Positions 16,007 to 24,914 of a stretch of 45,926 bases of DNA are shown piece by piece. Below the pieces are notes generated by a model. That model had not been told where the DNA came from and ran no database searches. It saw only the letters and a program-made list of their open reading frames with translations. Each line of letters begins with the position of its first letter. The first letter of the stretch is position 1. A program made the translations under genes and the position numbers. Source of the DNA: Treponema primitia ZAS-1 (lineage in GTDB: Bacteria; Spirochaetota; Spirochaetia; Treponematales; Breznakiellaceae); NCBI RefSeq assembly GCF_000297095.1, contig NZ_AEEA01000017.1, positions 1 through 45,926 of the forward strand, given 5' to 3'.

Positions 16007-17371
16007 ATGAAACATACGATGAAACCGGATAGTGGATCCGAACATTTCTACAAAACCCTTGTAAGGCTGGCTCTGCCAATCTCCCTGCAGAACCTGATAA
16101 CCTTTGCCGTCAATTTTGCGGATAATCTCATGGTTGGAAGCCTCGGGGACTTGGCTATCTCCGGGGTTTTTATCGGGAACCAGATTCATGCTCTGCTGCA
16201 GTTTATTGTCGGTGGTATTGGCGCCGCATTGGTGATCCTGGCGACCCAATACTGGGGGAAAAAGGACACAAAGAGTATCCGCTCAATAATAACCATATGT
16301 TTGTGGGCAGGTATTTTTGCCGGCGTGGTGTTTACCGTTTTCTCAGTCTGCTTCCCCTCGCTTGTGATTGGGGTATTGACCATCAGGTCCGATGTTTTTG
16401 CTTCGGCCTTGCCCTATGTCAGGATAGTCGGAATTTCCTTTGTGTTTTTTGCGGTTTCCCAGGTGTTAATCGCATCCCTGCGGAGCGTTGAAAAGGTACG
16501 GTTTGGGATGTTTGTTGCCCTGGCTGCCCTCTGTGTTAACGTCAGTCTTAACTACTGCCTTGTTTTTGGCAAATTTGGATTTCCTGCCCTTGGGGTCACC
16601 GGGGCAGCCATTGCAACCCTGATATCCAGGATTGTGGAGTTTATCATCGTGTTGATCTATGTCTTTGCCATAGATAAGCGGATCGGCATGGCCTTTAAAG
16701 ACCTGGTGAGGTTCGAAAAACAGTTAGTATCGTCCCTAATTAAATATGGCTCACCTGTTGTAGCGGGGGATGTGGTGTGGGCTGTTAATTCTTTTGCGTA
16801 TACCGCCATTGTCGGCCGGTTTACGGCGGATACTATCGCTGCCTTTAACATTGCGGGAATGATGAATACCCTGGTATATGTATGGATATCCGGTATGGCG
16901 GGGGCGGTGGGGATCATGACCGGAAAGATGGTCGGCGCAGGGGAGATTGGAGGGCTCAAACCCTATGCTTACCGGGTGCAGAAATTTTTCCTCTGTGTAG
17001 GTGCTATTACGGGGTTATTTGTTTTCTTAACCAAGGGGGCGCTTATCTCCTTTTACAATATATCTCCCGAGGCGGTCATAGGATCGAAGCAATTAATCAC
17101 CGTATTGTCATTTACTATTATGGGGACCGCCTATCAGATGACATCCCTTTTCGGCCTGGTTAAATCCGGCGGTAATATCTCTTTTGTCTTTAAAAATGAC
17201 ACCATATTTGTTTTTGTGGTTGTCATCCCTTCGGCAATTATCGCGGTGGTTTTTAATGCTCCGGCCTGGGCCGTATTCCTTTGTCTTAAGTGCGATCAGA
17301 TACTAAAGTGCTTTGTCGCAGTGGTGGTGGTTAACCGTTTTAAATGGGTACGGAATCTCACTGTGGTTTAA
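16007..17371 (+). CDS. MATE-family efflux transporter
   Basis: A 454-residue inner-membrane exporter driven by Na+ or H+, with about 12 hydrophobic helices. The segments YKTLVRLALPISLQNLITFAV and FADNLMVGSLGDLAISGV at the N-terminus are typical of the MATE family (DinF/NorM branch), as is the second-half repeat GDVVWAVNSFAYTAIVGRF. I use the ATG at 16007; another at 16019 is possible and neither has a ribosome site. Its 3' end overlaps the rarD-like gene by 14 bases in convergent orientation. Substrate unknown. Confidence 0.9.
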   Translation: MKHTMKPDSGSEHFYKTLVRLALPISLQNLITFAVNFADNLMVGSLGDLAISGVFIGNQIHALLQFIVGGIGAALVILATQYWGKKDTKSIRSIITICLWAGIFAGVVFTVFSVCFPSLVIGVLTIRSDVFASALPYVRIVGISFVFFAVSQVLIASLRSVEKVRFGMFVALAALCVNVSLNYCLVFGKFGFPALGVTGAAIATLISRIVEFIIVLIYVFAIDKRIGMAFKDLVRFEKQLVSSLIKYGSPVVAGDVVWAVNSFAYTAIVGRFTADTIAAFNIAGMMNTLVYVWISGMAGAVGIMTGKMVGAGEIGGLKPYAYRVQKFFLCVGAITGLFVFLTKGALISFYNISPEAVIGSKQLITVLSFTIMGTAYQMTSLFGLVKSGGNISFVFKNDTIFVFVVVIPSAIIAVVFNAPAWAVFLCLKCDQILKCFVAVVVVNRFKWVRNLTVV

Positions 17372-18230
17372 TCCGCAGTGATACTGAATAGAGAATTACT
17401 GAGACCCAAATAAGGCCGAAAGCCGCCAGGTTTTGGATAGGAAAGGATTCGCCGAAAACAAAAATCCCAAGAAAAAACTGAAAGGTAGGGGATATGAATT
17501 GAATAAACCCCAGGGTGGAAAGGGGTAGGAGCTTTGCCCCAAGGCCGAAGAGGAAGAGGGGGAGGGCGGTGATTATCCCGCAGGAGACCAGCCCTGCCCA
17601 GGCCGGAATCGACAGGCCGGTAAGATCCCCCAGGTTGTTTGGGGGAAAGATAAGAAGCGCTATTCCGATAGGGGCGGCTGCTAGGGTTTCTGCACCCAGG
17701 GATTCCAGGGAACCGGAGGCGAGTTTCTTTTTCAGGAGTCCGTAGAATCCGAAGGACAGGGCCAGGCATAGGGAAATCCACGGGAAGGTTCCGGAGAGCA
17801 GGGTTATGACTAATACACCAAGACATGCCAGAGCAAATGCTACCCACTGGAGTCGTCCCAGCTTTTCCTTAAAGAAGATAAGTCCCAGAAGAATGGAAAT
17901 AAGGGGATTAATATAGTAGCCCAGGGATGATTCTATGGTGTGGCCCGTATTAACCGCCCAGATATAGAGGCCCCAGTTAAAGGTGATAACCAGTCCGGAG
18001 AGGATCGCCAGGGACCGTTTTTTAGGATCGGTAAAAAGCCGGATCCAGGAACTATTCCGCCCCAGGAGCAGGATGATTCCCACAAAGAATAGGGAGAAGA
18101 GGATCCTGAAGGCCAGGATATGCAGGGGAGAGGCGAAGGATAGCAGTTTCCAGTAGAGGGGCAGTATACCCCAGAGAATATACGCCAGAACGGCGCAAAC
18201 AACGCCCTTAGCCATGGATGACAAAGCCAT
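17358..18230 (-). CDS. rarD: RarD-like EamA-family permease
   Basis: A roughly 290-residue membrane protein with ten predicted helices of the drug/metabolite transporter superfamily. GVVCAVLAYILWGILPLYWKLL at the N-terminus and the two EamA repeats match RarD proteins, first known from chloramphenicol sensitivity in Pseudomonas. INPLISILLGLIFFKEKLGRLQWVAFALA is the repeat-1 end typical of the family. The frame is open far upstream and would run antisense through def; I start at ATG 18230 (18215 is equally possible). No ribosome site is clear for either. The real substrate is not known. Confidence 0.85.
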   Translation of the reverse strand: MALSSMAKGVVCAVLAYILWGILPLYWKLLSFASPLHILAFRILFSLFFVGIILLLGRNSSWIRLFTDPKKRSLAILSGLVITFNWGLYIWAVNTGHTIESSLGYYINPLISILLGLIFFKEKLGRLQWVAFALACLGVLVITLLSGTFPWISLCLALSFGFYGLLKKKLASGSLESLGAETLAAAPIGIALLIFPPNNLGDLTGLSIPAWAGLVSCGIITALPLFLFGLGAKLLPLSTLGFIQFISPTFQFFLGIFVFGESFPIQNLAAFGLIWVSVILYSVSLRIKPQ

Positions 18231-18324
18231 GATCAAGCATACGCCGGAGGATAGTCCTGCCGCAAGGGGCAATGTAGGTCCCATGGCTTGAAAAAAAACA
18301 TGTTTTGCGTAACCATATATATTT

Positions 18325-18813
18325 ATGGAAGTAATTACCCTTGGGGACGATCTCCTCCGGCAAAAAGCGGAACCGATCAACCCTATTAATGCTGAATACG
18401 TGAAAATTGCCGGCGAGATGATCGAAACCATGCATCAAAGCAAGGGCGTAGGTCTGGCGGGTCCCCAGGTGGGGTTTATGAAGCGGATCTTTGTAATCCA
18501 TATCGAAGGGGATGTTCCCCGGGTGTTTATCAATCCCTCAATCGTAGCCACTTCCCAGGAAACGGTTAAGCTGGAGGAGGGCTGCCTTTCTCTCCCCGGG
18601 ATCTGGGCCGATGTGGTCCGTCCCGAAACGGTGAAGATCCAGGCGTGGAACGAAAAAGGCCGGCCCTTTACCATGGAAACCGATGGAATCTTGGCCCGGG
18701 TGATCCTGCACGAATACGATCACCTTGAGGGAACCCTCTTTATCGACCGGATTCCCGAATCAAGGCGGAATAAAATCCTCGCCAAATTAGAGAAACGGCA
18801 AATGCAGGACTAG
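18325..18813 (+). CDS. def: Peptide deformylase
   Basis: Removes the N-terminal formyl group from new proteins; a metal enzyme of 162 residues, normal length. All three motifs are present: GVGLAGPQVG, EEGCLSLPG (metal Cys) and HEYDHLEGTLF (two metal His and catalytic Glu). The ATG at 18325 has TATATA directly upstream and no ribosome site, so it may be read from a leaderless message. fmt starts one base after its stop, joining the two halves of the formyl-methionine cycle in one operon. Confidence 0.95.
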   Translation: MEVITLGDDLLRQKAEPINPINAEYVKIAGEMIETMHQSKGVGLAGPQVGFMKRIFVIHIEGDVPRVFINPSIVATSQETVKLEEGCLSLPGIWADVVRPETVKIQAWNEKGRPFTMETDGILARVILHEYDHLEGTLFIDRIPESRRNKILAKLEKRQMQD

Positions 18814-18814
18814 G

Positions 18815-19810
18815 GTGCGGATACTCTTTGCGGGAAGCCCGGCTATCGCCGTACCTTCCCTGGAAGCCCTGGCCCGGCTGAGCCTGGAGGACGATCGTTT
18901 CCGGCTGGTGGGGGTGCTCACCAACCCCGATACAAAGCGGGGCAGGCGAGGCGATCCGGAACCCACCGACATCGGCGCCGCGGCGGACCGTCTTTCGGGG
19001 GATTTTGCCGACATGCCGCCGCCGGTCCAGCTTAAGCCGGAAAAGCCCGATGGAGCGGTATGGGAAGCAGTTGCCGCCCTGAAGCCGGACTTGTTGGTAA
19101 GCTTTGCCTATGGGCACATTTTTGGCCCGCGTTTTTTAAGCCTCTTCCCCCTGGGGGGAATCAATGTTCACCCTTCACTGCTCCCCAAATACCGGGGGGC
19201 AACTCCTATTCCGGCGGCCATCCTGGGCCGGGAAAGGGAGACCGGGGTAACCATCCAGCGGCTTGCTCCGGAAATGGACGCCGGGGACATCCTGGCCCAG
19301 GAACGATTCCCCCTCAATGGCCGGGAAACTACCCTTTCATTAAGCCATATTGCCGCCGAAAAGGGGGCCGAACTGCTCCTTACGGTAGTTCAGGATTTAG
19401 CCCTGGACAGCGCCGCCGGGAGACGTCAAAATAATGATGAGGCCACCTACTGTTCTGTTATCAGTAAGGAGGATGGCCTTATCGACTGGTCACAGGGGGC
19501 GGCGGAGATTGACGCAAAGATCCGGGCCTATACCCCCTGGCCGCTTTGCCGGACCTTTCACGGGGAGGAACCGCTCTATATCCTTGAGGGGGGGCTTCCT
19601 GAGGAGCCGGTTCAGGCCGAAAACGCCGGGCCCCTGCTGCCGGGAACGGTTTTGGGCATAGACAGGAACTCGGGTATTCTGGTACAAACGGGAGACGGGG
19701 TTTTTGCTGTCCGGCGGCTCCAATACGCGGCTAAGAAAGCCCTGGCTTGGCGGGATTTTTTGAACGGCGCCAGGGATTTTATCGGAGCCCGGCTCACCGG
19801 GTTAGTGTAA
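18815..19810 (+). CDS. fmt: Methionyl-tRNA formyltransferase
   Basis: Formylates initiator methionyl-tRNA with 10-formyl-tetrahydrofolate. The 331-residue protein has the Rossmann start RILFAGSPAIAVPSL, the catalytic block INVHPSLLPKYRGATPI (Asn, His) and MDAGDIL with the Asp. The start is GTG at 18815: GCAGGA at the end of def lies five bases upstream and there is no better codon. The C-terminal tRNA-binding domain is about residues 210-331. The linker has RRQNNDEATY, a normal position for variation. Confidence 0.94.
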   Translation: MRILFAGSPAIAVPSLEALARLSLEDDRFRLVGVLTNPDTKRGRRGDPEPTDIGAAADRLSGDFADMPPPVQLKPEKPDGAVWEAVAALKPDLLVSFAYGHIFGPRFLSLFPLGGINVHPSLLPKYRGATPIPAAILGRERETGVTIQRLAPEMDAGDILAQERFPLNGRETTLSLSHIAAEKGAELLLTVVQDLALDSAAGRRQNNDEATYCSVISKEDGLIDWSQGAAEIDAKIRAYTPWPLCRTFHGEEPLYILEGGLPEEPVQAENAGPLLPGTVLGIDRNSGILVQTGDGVFAVRRLQYAAKKALAWRDFLNGARDFIGARLTGLV

Positions 19811-19819
19811 GAGGGTAAT

Positions 19820-20875
19820 ATGGGTTTTCGGGACCGGTTTAAGTTTCATATAGATTTTGGCTCTATCGAAGGGTATGTGGGGAACCATCTGCGGTTTTTT
19901 ATTTCCTTGGCCATAGGGCTCATCGTTTTTGTGGGCATTATCGCCCTGGCGGTGTTTTTTGTTGCCGTCCGGGGGGCGGAGCAGACCATGGTGCCCGATG
20001 TCCGGAATATGGAGCTTACCGATGCGCTCCTGGAACTCCAGGTGAAGGAGCTATATCCCCGGCTTCAGCTCCGGTTTTCCCAGGCTGCCTCTGAACGGGG
20101 CCGTGTTCTGGAGCAAAGCCCCGAGGCGGGGACCATCGTTAAGGCGGGCAGGCGGATTCGGCTTGTGGTGAGCCAGGGGGTGGTGATCAACAATGTGGAA
20201 AACTATGTGGGCCGCAATATCGATGAGGTCAGGATGGATCTCCAAGCCCTTTTTACGACCGCCATGCCCCTGTTATCGTTAAAAGAACCCTTCATGTACC
20301 AGTATTCGCCGGAAGTTCCAGGGACCATACTTCAGCAGAGCCCCGAACCGGGGACCACCATTTCCGGCCCCATAGCCTTGGAACTGGTGATCAGCCGGGG
20401 TTTGGAACGTGAGATGATCAAGATTCCCGAGCTGACGGGGCTTTCCATCGGGGAGGCCCTGGAGCTTATCGGGAAATCGGGGATACGTTTTAGCTTTTCA
20501 GAGCGGCCCCCCCGGACCGGCGAGAAACCGGAAACGGTGTTAAGCCAGACCCCTGCGGCAGAGACCGTGACTGAAGCCGGTACGGAGCTTTCCCTAGTGG
20601 TAAGTTCCCCGGCGGCTCTTAATGAGGGCGAGGTCTTTGGCATCTTCTCCTATACTCTGCCGGTAAATCCGTATCCTCTGTCGGTCAGTCTGGAGGCCAT
20701 GCTTCCCTCGGGGGAACGCCGGCCTTTGATAACCGTGAACCACCCGGGGGGCAAATTCACGGTCCCCTACCGCTTGCCTTCGGAGTCCATCCTGATCCTT
20801 TCCATGCTCAACCGCGAGCTGTACCGGGAAGAAATTTCTCTCCCCATTGATCCCCTCTCTTTGGATCAGTTCTGA
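19820..20875 (+). CDS. Membrane protein with three PASTA domains
   Basis: A 351-residue protein with a short cytoplasmic N-terminus, one membrane helix (about residues 26-50) and a periplasmic part of three PASTA-type repeats (about 55-117, 118-193 and 200-265). Each has the pattern VPDVRNMELTDALLEL, followed by LEQSPEAGTIVKAG and a VSxG strand. PASTA repeats bind peptidoglycan or muropeptides in Ser/Thr kinases and penicillin-binding proteins. Here no kinase or transpeptidase domain is attached. The last 85 residues are of unknown kind. It follows fmt by nine bases and is probably in the same operon. Confidence 0.88.
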   Translation: MGFRDRFKFHIDFGSIEGYVGNHLRFFISLAIGLIVFVGIIALAVFFVAVRGAEQTMVPDVRNMELTDALLELQVKELYPRLQLRFSQAASERGRVLEQSPEAGTIVKAGRRIRLVVSQGVVINNVENYVGRNIDEVRMDLQALFTTAMPLLSLKEPFMYQYSPEVPGTILQQSPEPGTTISGPIALELVISRGLEREMIKIPELTGLSIGEALELIGKSGIRFSFSERPPRTGEKPETVLSQTPAAETVTEAGTELSLVVSSPAALNEGEVFGIFSYTLPVNPYPLSVSLEAMLPSGERRPLITVNHPGGKFTVPYRLPSESILILSMLNRELYREEISLPIDPLSLDQF

Positions 20876-20923
20876 TCTGTAGATCGGATCTAAAAAGCCG
20901 ATATATATAAAGCAGGGGGAAAA

Positions 20924-21151
20924 TTGTTTTCCAAGGAACTTAACGAACTGATTTTCAGCGTCATCACTTCCTGGCAGGTGATAGTCGTTACCATCGGTAT
21001 TGTCATCTATATCTTCATTGTTTCCTCCGTGGCCCAGCTCTACCATAGCGCCCGTCCCAAGGAGCCTAAGGTCAAAAAGCCTAAGAAGGAGGCGGAAGCT
21101 GAAGTTGTCACGGAAGCTGGGGAAGACGACGGCCTGGGGCTTGAGGATTAG
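20924..21151 (+). CDS. Small single-span membrane protein
   Basis: A 75-residue protein with one membrane helix (VIVVTIGIVIYIFIVSSVAQL, about residues 19-39) and a charged tail rich in Lys then Glu/Asp (KPKKEAEAEVV). It starts at TTG 20924, supported by a strong GCAGGGGGA six bases upstream. It follows the PASTA gene on the same strand by 48 bases, which suggests a shared envelope role (inference). Its 3' 44 bases overlap the end of recQ on the other strand. I do not recognise the family. Confidence 0.7.
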   Translation: MFSKELNELIFSVITSWQVIVVTIGIVIYIFIVSSVAQLYHSARPKEPKVKKPKKEAEAEVVTEAGEDDGLGLED

Positions 21152-22841
21152 GTCTGGTGATTTTGTTCTTCCAGGGAAAATAACCAATCTTTTTTAGCTG
21201 TCCCGTGCTGATAAGCCGCCTGATGGTTTTTTTTACATCCTCTTCGGACCAGCGTATTGATTCGGTACTCGAGAGAATGGGGATCGCCTCCTCCTGAGTA
21301 TAGGCTCTGCGGTTTTTACGAAAAAAACTAAGAACACTTTCCTCCTCCCGCAATCCGGTCTCCGCATTTCCATTGCATACATCGCAGCAATCCGATTCGG
21401 GCTTGTCTCCACTGCCCTGGTAGTTGAGCAGGGTAAGCAGGGTTTCCCGCCGGCAGCCCGCAGTATCCCTGCCGTACCGGAACAGTGCTTCCAGCCGCGC
21501 TTTGTCCGCATCCTTGTTCGCCCGTTTCAGGGCCAGGGTATCGTCGGGGCCCCAGAGCAGGATAGCCCGGGAAGGCTGGCCATCCCGTCCCGCCCGCCCC
21601 GATTCCTGCAAATAGGCTTCCACCGAGGGCGGACAGTCCCGGTGTATCACCGTGCGGATATCCGCTTTATCGACCCCCATCCCATAAGCGCAGGTCGCCA
21701 GTAATACTGCTTCGGGGTTTTTGAAGAACCACTGTTCCACATCGGTCTTCTCCTCCCGGCTTAAGCCCGCGTGGTAGAACCGGATTTCCCGGGCCCAGGA
21801 AAAATCCGCCGCCAGTTCGTTCCGCAGGTACCGGGCCAGCTTTTCCGTCCCGTTTCGGGATGAGCAGAACACAATAGCCGGCCGCTGATGCCTGACGAGC
21901 AGGTCCCGCACCGCCAGGTCCCGGAGTATACAGCCCCGGGCAGAATAGCTGATATTACTCCGGTCCGGGTTACCGATGATACGGTGGGCGTCTGTGCCGC
22001 CGAAGATATATTTCTGGATATTGTTCAGGACCGGAGTTGAAGCCGTGGCGGTAAAGGCCGTTACCAGGGGCAGCCCCGGATTGTTATCCGCAGCATTGTT
22101 GTTTCCTGCGGCAGCACCGCCTCCTCGACAAGCGCGGATAATCTCAGCGATCCGCAGATAGCTTGGCCGGAAACTCTCTCCCCATTCGCTTACACAATGG
22201 GCTTCGTCAACAACCACATGAACAATGCCCAGGGTTCCAAGCATATCCATCACCTTTGGTGTCAGGAGCACCTCGGGATTGGCAATAATGAACCGGCTTT
22301 CCCGATTTTTTACCTTGTTCCAGATCGCCTCCCGTTCCTCCCGGCTCTGGCCGCCTCGGAGAATTACCGGCGCGAAGGAGCGTTCCTGTAAACGCCGTTC
22401 CTGATCCGCCATAAGAGAGAGGATGGGGTAGATCACCAGGGTGGGTCCTTCGAAGAGCATGGCGGGGAGCTGGAAACAGAGAGACTTCCCGGCGCCGGTG
22501 GGCAGTATTACTATCTGACGGCCCATGGCGGCGCGGTCTGTATCGTCCACAGCAGGTATGTCATCGCTGCCGCTGTTGTCTTTGCCGTCCTTAGCATCGT
22601 TATCGGGATCTGGTTTTCCTCCAAAATGAGCCCAATTTTCTTGTAAGCCCTCCGGCCAATGAACCGGCGCGCCGGCAGCCTCCGCCGCTTCCAGGATATT
22701 CGCCACAACCAGCCGCTGGTAGGGGAACAGGTAGGACAGTCCGAAGAGCTCCTTTACCGCCTGGGTTACCGGGTCGGGGATTTCGGTATCCTCTGTTACT
22801 TCCCGGGGTGTTATACGTTCTGTCACCGTATCTTCATTCAT
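21108..22841 (-). CDS. recQ: RecQ-family ATP-dependent DNA helicase
   Basis: A 3'-5' helicase used in recombination and repair. The 577-residue protein has Walker A PTGAGKSLCFQLPAM (about 113-127), the Walker B box DEAHCVSEWG (212-221), and motif VI QESGRAGRDGQPS. A Cys set (CRRETLL then CCDVC) marks the zinc domain. An Asp/Asn-rich insert of about 50 residues (around 58-105, with DNDAKDGKDNSGSDD) splits motif 0 from Walker A, where RecQ normally has only a few residues. The HRDC domain is absent. GGAGG lies eight bases before the ATG. The last residues are encoded antisense to the end of the small membrane protein gene. Confidence 0.93.
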   Translation of the reverse strand: MNEDTVTERITPREVTEDTEIPDPVTQAVKELFGLSYLFPYQRLVVANILEAAEAAGAPVHWPEGLQENWAHFGGKPDPDNDAKDGKDNSGSDDIPAVDDTDRAAMGRQIVILPTGAGKSLCFQLPAMLFEGPTLVIYPILSLMADQERRLQERSFAPVILRGGQSREEREAIWNKVKNRESRFIIANPEVLLTPKVMDMLGTLGIVHVVVDEAHCVSEWGESFRPSYLRIAEIIRACRGGGAAAGNNNAADNNPGLPLVTAFTATASTPVLNNIQKYIFGGTDAHRIIGNPDRSNISYSARGCILRDLAVRDLLVRHQRPAIVFCSSRNGTEKLARYLRNELAADFSWAREIRFYHAGLSREEKTDVEQWFFKNPEAVLLATCAYGMGVDKADIRTVIHRDCPPSVEAYLQESGRAGRDGQPSRAILLWGPDDTLALKRANKDADKARLEALFRYGRDTAGCRRETLLTLLNYQGSGDKPESDCCDVCNGNAETGLREEESVLSFFRKNRRAYTQEEAIPILSSTESIRWSEEDVKKTIRRLISTGQLKKIGYFPWKNKITRPNPQAPGRRLPQLP

Positions 22842-22934
22842 TTTTTCCGCCTCCGGCAGATATATGGCGGAAACGGGAAAAACGCTTTAGTCAGCGGTAA
22901 AAAATTGGAAAATTATTGCAATTTATAGAACGGC

Positions 22935-23348
22935 CTAATCCCAGGGATTGATCAGGTTGAGCCCTTCCACCGCTGCAAAGTCCCGGGTGTTCCGGGTGAG
23001 CAGAGTCAGGCGATGGGTCAAGACGGTAGCGGCTATAAGGGAGTCATTGGGGGACAGCGTTTGTTTTGCCTTGGCGCGAAGCCTTCCCCATTCCAGCATT
23101 ACATCGGTATCCAGAGGGATAATACGGTTTTCATTCACCCCCAGTATCTCATGGTAAAACCAGAAGGAAAGATCAGACTTCTTTTTCCCTTCCGGTAATT
23201 TCTCTATACCAAAGAAAATTTCTCCAACAGAGACAGCGCTGGTGAGAATATCATCTTCAGGGATATTTTCCAAAAATGCCCTAACCCTGGGATTGGGGTT
23301 TGACTTTTTCATTTCGGATAAAACATTGGTGTCCAGAAGATATTTCAC
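22935..23348 (-). CDS. vapC: VapC-type PIN-domain toxin
   Basis: A 137-residue PIN ribonuclease. The acidic metal site is complete: D6 in YLLDTNVLSE, E43 in SVGEIFFG, D102 in SPNDSLIAA and the TRNTRDF block near residue 120. Proteins of this kind cut initiator tRNA or rRNA when freed from the antitoxin. It starts at GTG 23348, overlapping the antitoxin stop (CTG-TGA). The closest known branch is VapC/FitB. It follows recQ on the same strand and precedes dapL's operon, a typical intergenic site for a mobile addiction module. Confidence 0.92.
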   Translation of the reverse strand: MKYLLDTNVLSEMKKSNPNPRVRAFLENIPEDDILTSAVSVGEIFFGIEKLPEGKKKSDLSFWFYHEILGVNENRIIPLDTDVMLEWGRLRAKAKQTLSPNDSLIAATVLTHRLTLLTRNTRDFAAVEGLNLINPWD

Positions 23349-23611
23349 AGATCAATATCCCGCCATACTTCCGCCTTGCGATCCGGTAGTTCAAGCTCCA
23401 CATCCGGCCAGGGGCAATTCATTAATGCCTCAATAAAGCTTGGTTTTTTCCCCATAAGACCCCGGTATTTTTCCATGGAAAGGATAACCGCCGTTTCTTC
23501 ACCCCGGACCGTAATAATCTGTGGTAACTTGGCAGCCGATTTGATTACTTCGCTGAATTTTGCCTTTGCATCCTGTAATTGCCAGGTATTGCTTTTAAGC
23601 TGTGTGGTCAT
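23345..23611 (-). CDS. Phd/YefM-type antitoxin
   Basis: An 88-residue partner of the PIN toxin. The N-terminal WQLQDAKAKFSEVIKSA is the DNA-binding Phd/YefM fold, followed by LPQIITVRGEETAVILS; the C-terminal part, after FIEALMNCPW, would wrap the toxin. ATG at 23611 is chosen because a GGGGGG run sits seven bases upstream. Another ATG six bases further up is too near that run. Promoter and operator lie at 23627-23675, so the pair is probably self-repressed. Confidence 0.9.
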   Translation of the reverse strand: MTTQLKSNTWQLQDAKAKFSEVIKSAAKLPQIITVRGEETAVILSMEKYRGLMGKKPSFIEALMNCPWPDVELELPDRKAEVWRDIDL

Positions 23612-23626
23612 ATGCATACCCCCCCA

Positions 23627-23675
23627 TGACTAGTCTGTCTAGTCAGAATATAGCATGGATCACCAGAAAAAGCAA
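23627..23675 (-). promoter_or_regulatory. Toxin-antitoxin promoter and operator
   Basis: On the minus strand TTGCTT (23670-23675) and TATATT (23647-23652) are 17 bases apart. A perfect 7-5-7 palindrome, TGACTAG-N5-CTAGTCA, at 23627-23645 covers the expected start of transcription. It is the likely site for the antitoxin or toxin-antitoxin complex. Confidence 0.8.
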
Positions 23676-23698
23676 GTAGAATTCCCTTGTTTTCTTGC

Positions 23699-24904
23699 CT
23701 ATCCTCTTAGTTTGCTCAGTCGTGTACAGGCTTCCTCCACATCGGCCCGGTGTCCGAAGGCGGAGAAGCGTATGAAGGACTGGCCCGCCGGGCCGAAACC
23801 TGCGCCGGGTGTGGTGACCACCTGGCATTTTTCCAGGATTTCCGCGAAGACTTCCCAGCTGTCCCTACCGGGGAAACGCGCCCAGATGTAGGGGGAATTG
23901 TCACCGCCCACACAGGTGATGCCGAGCCCCTGGACAGCCTGACGGATGAGTTTGGCGTTGCCCAGGTAGAAGTCGCAGAGTTCCCGTATTTCCTTGAGAC
24001 CTTCGCTCTCCAGGGCGGCGAGTCCCCCGGCTTGGGCAATATTGGAGGCGCCGTTAAAGATGGTACCGCAGATCCGGGCCCAGTCGGCGTTGACACTTTC
24101 GCCCCCGGCGTACTTTAGATCCTTGGGGACCACGGTCCAGCCCAGGCGCACCCCGGTAAAGCCCGCGGGCTTGGAGAAGGAATTCACTTCAATGGCACAG
24201 GTCCGGGCCCCTTCAATCTCAAAGATAGACTTGGGGAGCGTCGGGTCCCGGATGTATTCGGCGTAGGCGGCGTCGAAGATTACCAGGGTCCCCTTCTTTT
24301 GGGCCGCCGCCACAAGATCGCCAAGCTGTTTCCGGTTGGCCACCGCGCCGGTGGGGTTGTTGGGGGAGCAGAAGTAGAAGAGCCCGTTTTCAGGGAGCAG
24401 GGAAAGGTCGGGGAAATAGTCATTCTCCGCAGTACAGGGGAGGTAACTGATCCCCCCATAGCCTGTACCGGCCCAGGCTCCGGCGGCGCCGATAAGCACC
24501 GACCCATCCACATAAACCGGGTAGGAGGGGTCCTGAACCGCCACGGGGGTTCCCGCGCCAAAGAGAAGCTGGAGCCTGCCGATGTCACACTTGGCACCAT
24601 CGGAGATAAAGATCTCCTCCGCCGTAAAGGCGCTTTTGTAAAACACCCTGGAGATCCCCTCCCTCAGGGAGAGGAGTCCCTCGTCGCTGTACCCGGAATA
24701 ACCCTCCACAGTTCCGAGCTGCCGGGCTCCCTCCACCAACCCCCGGTCAATGTGGGGCAGTATGGGTTCGGTGGTATTCCCCACCCCCAGGCTGATGATC
24801 TTCGCTTCAGGGTGGGCCGCCGCATATTCCCGCCGCCGCTTGGCAATCTCCGGGAACAGATACCCCGCCTTTATGTTAGCAATACTGGGATTCCGTTTTA
24901 TCAT
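23699..24904 (-). CDS. dapL: LL-diaminopimelate aminotransferase
   Basis: Converts tetrahydrodipicolinate straight to LL-diaminopimelate with glutamate as donor, replacing the DapD-DapC-DapE route. The 401-residue fold-type I PLP enzyme has the DapL hallmarks: FPEIAKRRREYA near the N-terminus, LGVGNTTEPI, GYSGYSDEGL, and the PLP lysine in NSFSKPAGFTGVRLGW. DQ-type DapL of spirochaetes and chlamydiae fits. It begins ten bases after lysA with TAAGGAG as ribosome site, so the two form an operon. Confidence 0.93.
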   Translation of the reverse strand: MIKRNPSIANIKAGYLFPEIAKRRREYAAAHPEAKIISLGVGNTTEPILPHIDRGLVEGARQLGTVEGYSGYSDEGLLSLREGISRVFYKSAFTAEEIFISDGAKCDIGRLQLLFGAGTPVAVQDPSYPVYVDGSVLIGAAGAWAGTGYGGISYLPCTAENDYFPDLSLLPENGLFYFCSPNNPTGAVANRKQLGDLVAAAQKKGTLVIFDAAYAEYIRDPTLPKSIFEIEGARTCAIEVNSFSKPAGFTGVRLGWTVVPKDLKYAGGESVNADWARICGTIFNGASNIAQAGGLAALESEGLKEIRELCDFYLGNAKLIRQAVQGLGITCVGGDNSPYIWARFPGRDSWEVFAEILEKCQVVTTPGAGFGPAGQSFIRFSAFGHRADVEEACTRLSKLRG

Positions 24905-24914
24905 TTTTTACTCC

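Noticed and set aside
18231..18431. Longer rarD start reaching antisense into def
   Set aside because: Extra residues lack membrane-protein character and would overlap the def start.
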